DNA of 64,000 bases. Origin: Taeniopygia guttata (lineage: Eukaryota > Chordata > Aves > Passeriformes > Estrildidae). The notes under the pieces are model-generated. The model did no database searches. It saw nothing but the letters and a program-made list of their open reading frames with translations, and was not told the origin of the DNA. Positions 25,031 through 36,110 of this stretch are shown piece by piece; the first letter of the stretch is position 1; each line of letters begins with the position of its first letter. Location of the stretch: positions 15,529,501 through 15,593,500 of the forward strand of contig NC_133030.1 in the NCBI RefSeq assembly GCF_048771995.1, given 5' to 3'. The translations under genes and the position numbers were made by a program.

Positions 25031-27433
25031 CAAAGAATACCTAAAGATATATATACAGGGCCAAAAGTAGATTGTGTTTGTTTCAAAACCATAGGTATCA
25101 AGGAAATTTCTCTAAAGGCCTTCATAGTGTTCTTATTTCTTAGCCTTTCTTGTGGAATTCAAAAAGTTTTATCTTCTTTTGTTCCTTGACAGCCTCTTAC
25201 ATGGGAGACATGAAGAAAATCAGTTTGCTAGATAATTGCTTAGTTCTGAAGGAATGTCTGGGAAAGAGAGGGGAAAATAAACTGAATGGAGAGAAAACTG
25301 GGTGAATAAAAGCAAATGTGGATTTTGAAATGACACACCATTAAACAAAGGCTTTATAATTCAGACTTAAAATGCTCTTCCTTCAGTCTTCTCATATTCA
25401 TCCTTCATTTTCTCATATGCTGATCTTGGTCATCAGTCTGGAATGATGTACTATTTTCTCACTGCAACCTCAAGGTTGCTGTGAATTAATTGTATGCTTC
25501 TTTCAGTCCTCATTACAGTCTTTGACACGAGGATGAGTTTTCACAGAAGTGAATGCCAGGATGTTCTGACTTTCATTGAATATTCTCATTAATCCATTCT
25601 TAGGACAAAGACTAATGATAAAGAATAAGCACAGATATTAATTATTTTATTTCTCATGGCAATTTTGGGGATATAATGAGAATGGAATGATCACCCCTTT
25701 TTGGTTCTTAAAGTAAGAGGGTTTTTTAAGTATATAAAAATATTCAAAAATAATTTATTCTTGTAATTAAACCGTGATAAGACCAGAAGCTTAAAACACA
25801 TCACATTAATTCATTTTTGTGCCAGTTTTAAGGGCTCAGACCTGTAAGTGCCAATTAAAGTGAACAGAAGTAGAGGATACAGGTCAGTGGAGAGCAGAGC
25901 ACCACAAATTATTTTTTTCTGAACATTTATGTGCTGAAAATATACAACAGTGTAGTCTTGAGATATCAACAGGATGTAATATTATATCTGTTTGTATTTC
26001 TATTAATTTCAAACAGATGCTCTATATTAATGGCTGTACATTAGCACAATTTCTTAGTTATCAATGTGTTTCATCTCAGTATGGATGACATATTAACTCA
26101 TGGTATATCTTGCCAGAAATCCATGAATAGTTGAACTGTGCCTCAGAAGACAAGCATACTGTTTTGTAAAAACAGCTAAAACTATCATGATTATTTTTGA
26201 GAGACTTATTATAGAGTAATAAAAAATCTAGGAAATCTAGGCTGTTTGAATTGTTCAGAGCAGGCCAAGGCCTTTAACTCCCAACAGCTTCCTCTGGTGA
26301 CCCTTTTTTCTAGAAGTTAAGAAAGGAGAAGGTAAGAGGACAAATTTCTTTTGCATTCCATTTAAACCCCAAGCATCACACTTGTTTCAGCAGGAGGCAG
26401 ATGGGATTTTCTAACTACTGAAGAGATTAGGGAATTATTGATGATGCTGTCATTTATACCAGGACAGGATAAGAGTGTGAAGAATCCTAGCAAGGCACAT
26501 CATTACTTCCAAGCAATTTTTTCTTAAGTAAAGTTTTGTGCCAATCCTTTTTTTTATTAGCATCTTCAGTTTCTCCCACAGCTTTTGTGGGTTTGGAGCT
26601 ATATCATAGACATGTTTTGATTTAGAGCACAAACAATGCATGGCTAGTTTCAAAATAATTCTATTTATTCAGAAGTATTTCATTACAGAGAGGAAGGGAT
26701 GGAAATATTACCAAGGGATAGATACTTGCTGTCATAATACCTCAGTGAACAGGATGAAAGCAGTACCTTGCCTGTGTGCTTAACCCATTCTCAGACAATC
26801 CCACTGATCCCAACACCTTCCAAATGCCCAGCTCAAGGACATACATGTTGATCCACTCAGGAATCTTTGAATAAAGGATTATATCCCTGAATAAGGTTAT
26901 TATATGAATAAGGAATTATGTCCCTGCATTACAACTTCTGAGTATTCAGTGGCAGCATCCTTTTTGTGCTCAGCCACCAAACAGATCTCAAAATATAAAA
27001 GAGAAATGACAAACAGGTTTCTCTGGGAATATTTGTATTAAACTGGAAATTTTCCCTCTTATTGACATTTATATAACTGTATTCTTCAGTATTTCTTGCA
27101 GCTTTATTCCTTAACAGTGCCTGTGGAATATAATCTATTTCCTAAGCATTACCTAAATGTAGTCTATATAGGCTGCATTAAATTTGAAGAACAAGACCAA
27201 TGCACTAACAACTCTCATCCCAGCTGTATTCAGCAAAGTCACAGAATAGAACAGAATAACAGATATGCAGGAAAATCATCTGCAGCCTTTAAATCTAACT
27301 GGTTGTTTCTAAACCAGGCATTATGTTTGTTTTTTTTTTTCGTGTTGGTAGTTTGGTTTTTGGGTTTGTATTCGATGTGTTAGTCATCCACGTGGGTATC
27401 TGTTGCACAGGAATCTGTCTGGTTTTTTTCCAT
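25031..27433. other. Unique AT-rich non-coding DNA
   Basis: No recognised gene or transposon. Contains a small imperfect direct repeat at 26869-26926. A T-rich, GT-bearing stretch lies at about 27327-27366. Confidence 0.5.
26869..26926 (+). repeat. Imperfect local direct repeat
   Basis: gaataaaggattatatccctg (26869-26889) recurs as gaataaggaattatgtccctg (26906-26926), with an extra gaataagg between them. Probably replication slippage. Confidence 0.7.
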
Positions 27434-27660
27434 GATTATAGAATCATGGAATAGTTTGTGTTGGAAGGGACTTTAATGATAATTTAGTTCCAGCTCCTCT
27501 GCTGTGGGCAGGGACACCTTCCTCTACAGCAGGTTGCTCAGAGCCCCATCCAGCCTGGCCTTGAACATTCACAAGGTTGGGGTGTCCAAAACTTCTCTGG
27601 GAAATTTGTTCCAGTATCTCACCACCCTCAGAGAAATAATTTCTTCTCTATATAAGAACA
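27434..27660 (-). mobile_element. CR1 LINE 3' end fragment
   Basis: Plus-strand text 'tatagaatcatggaatag', 'tgttggaagggacttt', 'agcaggttgctcagagcc', 'catccagcctggccttgaac' and 'ggtgtccaaaacttctctgg' is the complement of the avian CR1 3' region. Similarity fades near 27660, where an A-rich tract soon begins. Part of the minus-strand frame keeps the CR1-like end RVVRYWNKFPREVLDTPTL. Confidence 0.93.
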
Positions 27661-27700
27661 GAAAGTCGCATAAATCTAGCAAAACTCCAATGGACATCGA

Positions 27701-27830
27701 ACAACAACAACAAAAAAAAAAGCCAAACAAACAAACAAACAAAAAACCAAACAAAAAGAAAAACAAAAAAACCCCACAAATCAAGAAAAAAAAACACCAA
27801 AAAAAAATACCCACAAAAAACCCCAACAGG
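27701..27830 (+). repeat. A-rich low-complexity tract
   Basis: About 130 bases almost entirely A and C (caaa, aaac, aacaa units, A runs up to nine, scattered cccc), with only a few G and T. It follows closely on the 5'-truncated side of the CR1 fragment. It reads as a spurious Lys/Asn/Gln-rich peptide. Confidence 0.88.
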
Positions 27831-30800
27831 AATTAGAAAGACCTTTCATAGAAATTACTTCTTAATTAAGGTAGTTTTAAAAATCCTAAATCTAGAGAAT
27901 ATTCTGTGTAAGATTAGAGGGAAACAATATAAGTTCACATTTCATTTGGAAGATTTTTAAATTATTTGATCTATTTTTCTCAGTAACAGCACCCCACTGG
28001 GCACTCGAAAAAAGCAAGAAGTGAGCAAGCAGAGAGCAAGGACATGTCTGGTTACTGACATCTGCTTACAGCGATTCTATTGCAAAATGAAAGACGGGAC
28101 TAACCACAAGATGCTGAAATTTAGTACAGGATCCTCTGGAGCATGGTCCATAGGTAACCCATCTTAATTCTGAGGGTTTTTTGTATCTGATTATGAAAGA
28201 GAATTGTGACATCTGATCCATCTCTTTACTCAAAACAGCTTAAATATTGATTTGCACAGGATAGAAAATTGCAATGAATAAAGCACAGAACACAAATTTA
28301 CCCTACACGTATTTTCTAATTACAAAGGTAATCATCCTTCACAGCACAAGAGAGGTGGAGACTCAGAGAATAAAGCAGTGGTTATAGTCCCTTCTCCCAA
28401 CATTATAGCCATGACAGAAATTTCCTAAACCAGTATGTTGCATTAAATGAATTTATCTGTGCTGTTGCTTCATTGACTGCCATTTGAATTGCTTCCATGT
28501 CATTACACCAAAGGTGAATGCAGTCTTCTGTCTTTTCATATATTCTATTCCTTGTCAAAATATCTTGGGAAGGCATTAAGCAGAGTGCTTCCCCACAGCA
28601 CTGCAGCAATGACTAGAGGAGGCCAGAGGAAGGGAAAACATGCCTTTGGGAGCTGGCAAAGAATACACTGGGACAGGTAAAAGCTTAGAAGATTTTGCAA
28701 GAGTAGGAGCCATAGACTATGAGAAACTTTTTTTTTTGTTTGTAAGTACTGTTTTAAATAAAAATTTCAGACTAGAAATTAAAATTTAAACAATGTAAGT
28801 GCCTCAGAGAACCAGGCTCTAAAGCAGTCCCTTAATGGGATTCCAGCACAGCCTTTACTTTTTAATGTGAAGAAGAGAAAGGATTTGTCATTAAACTTTA
28901 AAAATAATCAAAATAAAAATCCTTTTTGTTTTCGTGGACTGAAAGTGCTACTAAGCATGATTGTGTTCACTTAATGGATGTCCATTGGTAAGGAGAACTT
29001 TATTCTGTGTAGCAGGACTTAGATTCAAATTTAAGTTAGTCTTGTCTGTTCAGCAATCTATATTTTTCCAATCAAGTGTGCAGAATGTCATGTCTGAAGT
29101 ATCTGCACTTTAAAAATTATATCTCAACTATTAGCATGTGTGCAAGCTCTTAAGAACTCACTGGTTTTAGAATATGAAATAAGAAATACCATGTGAGAAA
29201 ACTGTATTAAATGGATGTGATCTGATTAATAACTGCTGTCTTTTCTATTATTTGATGTTAGAAATATAAGAAACACTTTTAGCATTACACTGAAAACTTT
29301 TATGTGAGACAGTGACCCAAAATTCAACAAAACCCTCCAGAAAACAGAACCATCTTCCTGGTTTGCAATCGGAACACCAGAATTTTCTATAAAGCAGAGA
29401 AAGACAGACATTGCACATTCTTCAGTCTCCTTTTTTTCAGTCTTCCTCATAGCTGGTCACTGTAATAAGTCAGAATCATGTAGAATACAAACAGGAGATG
29501 CCTCTGTGGAGGAAACAAGTACATTTGTAAAGGACAAACAGACTCTAGGAAACCTTGGAGGAAATCTTGGCACTGAGGCCCTAAACTGCACGATGAAATC
29601 TGTTAACAGTGTTAATACGGTAACGTACCTTTTAAACTGAGCCTTCAGGCCTTGCTATTACTTCTATGTCAGTAATGAATAGTAAATGAAAATAAATATA
29701 GAAGCAATGCTCCTTGATCCACACAAGGTTTTATATATGCTGATTAGTCTATATTTCCAACAACAAAATTATGGCTTTATACTCATCACTGGTGGACCTT
29801 GTTCTGCAATATTGCTGCTTATTGTGGTAATGAAAGTCGTTTGAAAGTTGAAGCTGCAAGTGAATGTACTGTGGTGTACACACTGCATAGTTCCCATAAA
29901 TTTAGCACACAGGAATTTATTTCAACAGCTACAGCTTTCAGTAGTTCATCAGTTTTGTTTTGCATGAATGTAATTTACCTTTCAGCCACCAAAGGCTTAC
30001 AGTGCAGGTCTTGTATTGAAACAAAACTAGTACTGTGTCAGCTCTCACATCATGCTATTGGAGGGGTGGGAGAACCCTCATATTTATTCCAAAGTTTTCC
30101 AAGCAGTTAAACTCAGAGATGGATGTAGATATCTGCACTTTTTAGTGTAGTGTTAACATTCTGGTAGCACAGAGCTAGTAAAATTCCATTTTCACTGACG
30201 CAGCTGTAATTATTTCTGTAATACAAGGATGCATATTCTCTTCCTATTTAACATATTAAAAACAGAAAGCATGGGAAGAAGAAAGGCTATTGAAATGCTG
30301 TCATATTGTATAGTCACAGTTCTAAGGGAAGAAGAAGTGCTTTGTCTAAAATCTAAATCACTGCATCTCTGAGATCCTCCCATTCATTGGAAATAGCCAC
30401 AAATGAAGGTGAAGACAGACATTTCAGACTTTGAAAGTGCTGAGATTTTCAATGTTGTTTGGATTTATTGGTCTTCAGGAAGAATGACCATTTTGTTAGT
30501 GGAAATTATATCTTACCAAAGCATAGAGAATTTAGCCAACTTTCTGCTATGCATTTTGCTTTCTTTTATAAAATATGGGACAGCCTGGTCTTTGTTGAAG
30601 TCATTGGGATTTTTGGCATGGATATCAAGATGAATAGCCAGTGGGTCCCAAGCAGAGATGACAGAAAATGCACACTCCCTCTTACTTAAAATACAGTTCA
30701 GATCAAATGCTGTGAGCTTCAGGGGTGTATTTCCTGATGCTCTCGTCATGCTTTAGGCATTTCTGTTCACAATAACCAGCTTCTTCTTTAGTCAATTTTA

Positions 30801-31440
30801 CAACTTCAGTTGTGTTTTAAAGAGGAAATCTAATACTAACCATGGAATCCTGTCAGGAATTCAGTAAATCAAGTGACTTTTTATGGCATTTTACAAGAAA
30901 GAAAACTATTCAGGTAAACTGACAAATCCAAATAGGAATAGGAGACTCCAGCTTGATGCATGTTATGAATCACAGACTACTACCTCTACTGGGATTGAGA
31001 GAGAATCTCCAATCCAAGATGAATTCAAACCAGCTCACAGGGATCCTTAAAGTTTTGCTAAAAAGGGAAGCCAAAATGCTGACAGCTTTATTAGAGTGTG
31101 TAAATCATAATAAGAATCAATTCATTTTAAGTCTTCAAGGGTACCTTTCAATATGAACCCTGTTCCCCTTAAGATACTCTAGTAGTTCTTAAAAAGTACT
31201 ACATCTTGCTAAAATGTCAAAGGGTTTTATATTTTCATCAGAAATGTATTTTGCCAGGTGGGTTAAAAGATGCCTCTTCAATAAATTTTCCAGCCATTTC
31301 AGCTGAGTTCTAACACATTTTTGTCCATTCAGAAGTGTTATAAGCCTTGATATTAAAGTGCTCAGGATCATCAGAGTCTAAGGAGTTATCATGACTTGAT
31401 GTGAGACCTTGATGTTGGAATGTAAGTCTCTGAGTTCTTC
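27831..31440. other. Unique AT-rich non-coding DNA
   Basis: No gene or transposon recognised. A donor-like gggacaggtaaaag near 28670-28683 stands alone without a convincing exon. Open frames at 29799-30110 and 30403-30749 are not recognised. Confidence 0.5.
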
Positions 31441-31459
31441 AGAGAGAGAGAGAGAGAGA
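31441..31459 (+). repeat. (GA)n microsatellite
   Basis: Nine uninterrupted AG units. Confidence 0.92.
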
Positions 31460-31529
31460 TGAATGTAGGGGTTGAATTAAAGTTTTTAGAGAAATTAAGA
31501 TCTATTAAGCTACAGAGATGTGAAGCAGA

Positions 31530-31567
31530 AGTGTAAGTTTATGTTTTAAGTGTAAGTTATAGTTTTA
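31530..31567 (+). repeat. Diverged 19-bp tandem duplication
   Basis: agtgtaagtttatgtttta is followed directly by agtgtaagttatagtttta, 16 of 19 identical. It lies in a TAAGTTTTA-rich stretch (31490-31690) next to the LTR and may belong to another old repeat, which I cannot identify. Confidence 0.65.
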
Positions 31568-31693
31568 GGAAAGTAGAAATACATTTTAAGTGGTTTAAGA
31601 TACTGTGTTAGCTGTTAAAAGTCCTAAGGTCTAGTTTAAAGTTCAATAACTTAGTTCTAGACATAAGAAAAACATACTAGAACTTTGATTCTT

Positions 31694-32276
31694 TGACAGT
31701 GGTTTAACCTCACCTATCAACCAAGGCCTTCACAGCCACTCACTGCCCCACCAGTGACACCAGGGACAGAATCAGAAGGGTAAAACCGGCAAAATTAATG
31801 GGTTGAGGTAAAGACAGGGAAAGCAAAAGTTGCTCACACAAACACGGCAAAACAAGGAATTAATCCTTATTTTTCCCAGGCAGGGAGGTGTTCAACCCTC
31901 TCTAGGACTAGAGTAGGACTCCATCGCAGTAACAGGGATTTGGGAAGACATGCTCCATCACTCCAAATGTCCCTCATTTCTACTTCTTCCCCCCCACTTG
32001 ATATACTGGGCATGATGTTAGATGGTTTGGAACATCCCTTTGGTCAGTTGGGGTCACCTGTCCCAGCTGTGTCTCCTCCCACCCTCCCATGCTCCCCAAA
32101 TTACCTCACCAGTGCAGCAGTACAGAAAGCAGAAAAGGCCTTGGCTCTGTGTAAGCTCTGCTTGACAATCACAAAATCATCCCCATATTATCAACCTTGT
32201 GTTAGCACAAATCCCAAACACAGCCTCATGCCAGCCACTGGGAAGAAAATTAACTACCCTAGCTGAAACCAGCACA
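31694..32276 (-). mobile_element. Solo LTR of an avian endogenous retrovirus, probably ERVL-type
   Basis: From 'tgacagtggtttaacctc' at the left to 'gctgaaaccagcaca' at the right, the text follows an LTR family that I recognise from many bird genomes: 'gaatcagaagggtaaaac', 'gggttgaggtaaagacag', 'ggaagacatgctccatcac', 'catccctttggtcagttgg', 'gcagaaaaggccttggctc', 'aagaaaattaactaccc'. Read on minus it starts TG and ends CA, with a TATA-like element (agtatatcaag) at about 31998-32008. No internal retroviral sequence adjoins it, so it looks like a recombined solo LTR. No clear target duplication is visible. The ERVL assignment is from memory of the family and is less certain than the LTR call. Confidence 0.88.
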
Positions 32277-33246
32277 CACCTTTATGCATAACAATTAGAG
32301 TTAAAACATTATATTCTTTCTATGTACCAGGTTCTTTCTATGGACATTGTGGAATTTTACCTAAGCAATCTTCTACAAACTGTAAGGAATGCATACATCA
32401 GGGATAATTATAGAAATATTTATGGTCTACTCTCTTTCCATGATGCATGAACACATACATATATGTATAAAAAACCCTGTTGATTTTTTCTGCAACTCTC
32501 AAATACTTTATAGAATGCTGTTTTGTGGCCATGCAAGGAGTGCAAAGTCGAGGCTGTATGGACCCTTCTGGATTAAATGCTTATTGTATTTCCATGTAAG
32601 CAGTAGAGGGGAGATACTTTAATATTCTGCATGAACTCATTTAGGTCTGTATGTTTCTTGCATTTTAATTTAAAGACAACACATGAAATGGTTTTCAAGC
32701 AAAATTCATACATGTCTCTTCTTGTCTTTGTCACATAAATGTCATTATAGGGTCCCATAACATTTTTTTAATGAAACAGGAGAAATATTTTAAAAGATAG
32801 ACTAATATGAAGTATGTTTTGATGTTACAATAATGTAAGAAGTCAATATACTTTTTATGTTATTAGAGAAAGTATTATCTGCTCTCTCAAATATGCAATA
32901 ATTTTAAAAATGTGATTTACTACCAGATTTAATGTTCCAGCAAGGAAGAGGAACTCTTTAATCAAGGTTGCTGCTTTTAGGTTGTCAAAATGTAGTGAGT
33001 CCTGAGAATACTACTGGAATGAAAAGAAAGTTATCTCTCATCAAGCATGAAGCGTACTTTGTTAAGTATCTTAACTAAGTTATTCTATTAAACGGCCCAC
33101 AGATGCAGAAGACTACTTTAAGCCCACCAGAGGGAAAAACCTGTGGTTGATACAATAAAAAACAGAGGTTCAGGCTGAATCAGTGCAGATGCATTGGGAC
33201 AGGAGATGTTACTCACTGCACCCAGTCATACAAGTTCTTTAATACT

Positions 33247-33248
<2 letters not shown>
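32277..33248. other. Unique AT-rich non-coding DNA
   Basis: No supported gene or repeat. Confidence 0.5.

Positions 33249-33285
<37 letters not shown>
33249..33285 (+). repeat. Run of 37 T
   Basis: The longest homopolymer in the window, uninterrupted. On the minus strand it is a 37-base A run, which could be a retroposon tail. The minus-strand sequence before the run (gcctgccactttagcatac) is not a recognised element. Length may also reflect assembly error. Confidence 0.95.
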
Positions 33286-33286
<1 letters not shown>

Positions 33287-34799
33287 TATGCTAAAGTGGC
33301 AGGAGCAGCAGCCGATAGAGTGGGTTGCTTCACATACTCTCTAAGCCCTCTTTGTCCTGTTCTTCCAAAACCAAATTAGCCTCCTTACTAGCTTTTAACC
33401 AAGGCTTTTCATCAAGTAATCATAGTCAAAGAATTAAGGTCAGACTGACATTTGCTTGCCTCTTTAGTCACAAATAAATCGCAATTATTCTAGAGTTACA
33501 GCTCATGTGTATAAACTCACTGTTAAGTATTAAACAGGGAATTCATACCTAGAAGAAAATTTTGATGATTGTATGGAAAACAAAATAAATCATAAGCTTA
33601 GGTGTGAGGAGAGGAGATGCCATTTGTAAACCTATGAAAAAACATTCACTATTATGCAGTAAAAACAATAAATATAATTATTTTTCCTCAGCAGTTTTCT
33701 GTAACAAGATGCCTCTTACAGGTTGCCCAAATTAAATCAACAAGTTCTTTGGACTGGTGTATTTCACTTAAGTTGAGAGAAATATTCCTGTAAAATATTG
33801 ACTTTAGGTATACAAACTGTACCCTGCAACAGTAGAAACCACCTAAAACCCCATCTGTTGATACAAGAACATTGGTTTGTATTCTCAGAAACAACATCTG
33901 TGGAGGGAACACCATCTTGGTTTTCCTGCCACTTCCTCTTACAATCTCCAGTATTGCTAGGAGATAATATGACAACTGATCTTAAAACTATTTTTCTGTC
34001 CTTCTTGTCTGCCACAGAAGTCTCAAAATTTGCCATATATCACAGGTACAGGCAAAGTGCTGCTGAACCTCCTCCCATAATATCCCTTTAATCCAGTACA
34101 GATGAATTTGCCTCTACAAACTATTCTGAAGTGACTCTAGTTTGTGCCACATACCAAAATACTGTCAGCAGCCTATGAAGAACTCCTATTTTTCACATTT
34201 TCATTTTTGATAGAACATATCTAAGCTTAAAATCAAGTTCTCTATGGAGTCTAATGAGAAGCTTTTGATTAAACAAATATTCTGTTAAAAATGAATGCTT
34301 TTCAATAAATAACCATCCTATTGAATACTTCTAATAGGAACTTTCAAATGAGAAAAATGTTTTCATTTGTAAATTTTTCTTTTCTCTATAACATTCAAAT
34401 GTCAGCAAGCTCATTCATCACAGAAATTCGAGTTATCATCTAAAAATGCTACAAACATTACTATTTTTCTTCATTGCCATAAAGTTTTGCACAAGGGTTA
34501 AAGGAATTTTTTCAATTAGAGTAGAAGCTTTTTCTATTTTGTTTTCGTCATATAGTCTATATAGGTAGCAATTGTTGACAATTGATTTTTTATGTTCAAG
34601 GAGAAATGCAGTCAAATGCTCTCCTTCCTGTGTTTGTTATGCAGTTTATTCCTACAAATGACTTCTCTTCATCTGCATGTATTCCCATTTAATTTTAAAT
34701 TTATAGACAGAAAATTTTTAGATATGTCTACCTGTGATCGTGTCAGGTTTTTTTTTCTTTTCCCTTCTACTATGGCCTGAAAACTTGCTTGTCACTTTT
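33286..34799. other. Unique AT-rich non-coding DNA
   Basis: No supported gene. A pair of CAATTG words sits at 34569-34574 and 34579-34584, spaced by four bases. Confidence 0.5.
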
Positions 34800-35120
34800 A
34801 ACTTACTGCCCAAAGTCTAATCAACCCAGCTGAGGCTGGATCTGTTACCTAGCCCATAGCAAAGGACATAGTTAAAGTCCCTTTCTGATCTCACCTTTAA
34901 TGAGTATTAATGGCTGCACACACACTGCTCACTGCCCGTTATTCAAGGGGCTATAATTTCATGTCCACTGGCTGGGGTGTAATTAACAACAGAAAGCAAG
35001 GCCCAGTGTGATAGCAAAAATGGCCTGAAGTGAGCAGCGTCCTCTTTCAGGGCCCGCATTCTGTGCCCCACTCAGCTCCAGCTACCAACTAAATTATTCC
35101 AGAAGTTCCCAAAGCATGTT
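34800..35120. promoter_or_regulatory. Candidate conserved non-coding element (inference only)
   Basis: A more complex, less repetitive stretch than its flanks, with ctttaatgagtattaatgg, gggtgtaattaacaac (homeodomain-type core) and cattattc-like words. No open frame of note and no transposon wording. Called only from texture. Confidence 0.15.
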
Positions 35121-35939
35121 CAGAAAGACACGAGCATCTAAATCTGACAGACAATGACTTCACTCACACTGCATCTTTAAAAAAATTTTGCCTCAGTGGT
35201 AATTTTTGAGGTTTCTTCATGTTTTTTCAGAGGAATCTCTCTGTTCTCTGTACATGAGTTTTACCTGTGTGCTTACAGAAAACCATAAATTCTCATTCTA
35301 ACAGCAGGCCCATAATTTACTTACAGCATTTCCAGTGAAGCCTCATAGCTTTCTGATAGAACCACTTTTGTGACTGTTTAGGTAATTCTTCCTGCATTGG
35401 ACAGACTCAAAGCTTTGTTTCAGACAACAGAACAGAAAGAGAATGTGAGCCACCATGAGTGAAAAGATCAGATTTTCCTACTTAGAAAATGCTTCCAGAA
35501 TAAACTTCAGTGTTGTTTCCATGTTTCCTGTAAAATGTATAAGGAAAACCCATTACTTTCTTTTGCCTGAAATTCATTTGGAAAACCTGAGAGTCCACCC
35601 CACTTATCCACATTTAGCATAAAAACCACGAGATCAAACAATTAGAATGGAATCTCAAATGCATGTGTTTGCTAAATGAATATAAGTGTAACCTGATTGT
35701 CTCCTCCTTCATATTTGGATCCTAACTCTGTGTAAATAGTGCTTCGATCAGGGCATGAAATGTGCCAATTTCATCCTGCCTTTAGTGAAATTGTCACAAC
35801 CCTACCAATTTAAATAGTAAAATAAGGTGCATTGTTCATTGTTGCCATACTTTTTGCTTTACTTTTCCAATGTGGCACTACTAATGGCACAATTGTGTGT
35901 TATCTCACATAAACTCGACTGCTAAAGACTAAAGGACTT

Positions 35940-36110
35940 GTGCACTTATAATAACTGCCTTAAAGGCAGTTTTGTTTCATGCTTATAAGATATTACCTTG
36001 GCTTTGAAAACTTGGCGCCACTAGACAAGGTTATTTATTTACATTCTAACTTAAAATTATATTATATTTGCATATGAAAATGCAGTATGGGTGAGGGTTA
36101 AAAAAACTGG
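35940..36110. promoter_or_regulatory. Candidate regulatory element with octamer and NFI/E2F-like motifs
   Basis: Contains cttggcgccact at 36011-36022 (TGGCGCCA is a perfect 8-bp palindrome resembling E2F and NFI half-site cores) and an exact octamer ATTTGCAT at 36066-36073, about 45 bp apart. Motif matches this short occur by chance; the pairing is suggestive only. Confidence 0.2.

Noticed and set aside
27504..27836. 110-codon Lys/Asn/Gln-rich frame
   Set aside because: Translation of CR1 antisense plus the A-rich tract.
28590..28690. Strong donor-like gggacag/gtaaaag
   Set aside because: No matching acceptor or recognisable exon upstream; isolated donor words are common.
31940..32266. 108-codon open frame on +
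   Set aside because: Lies entirely inside the solo LTR, antisense to it.
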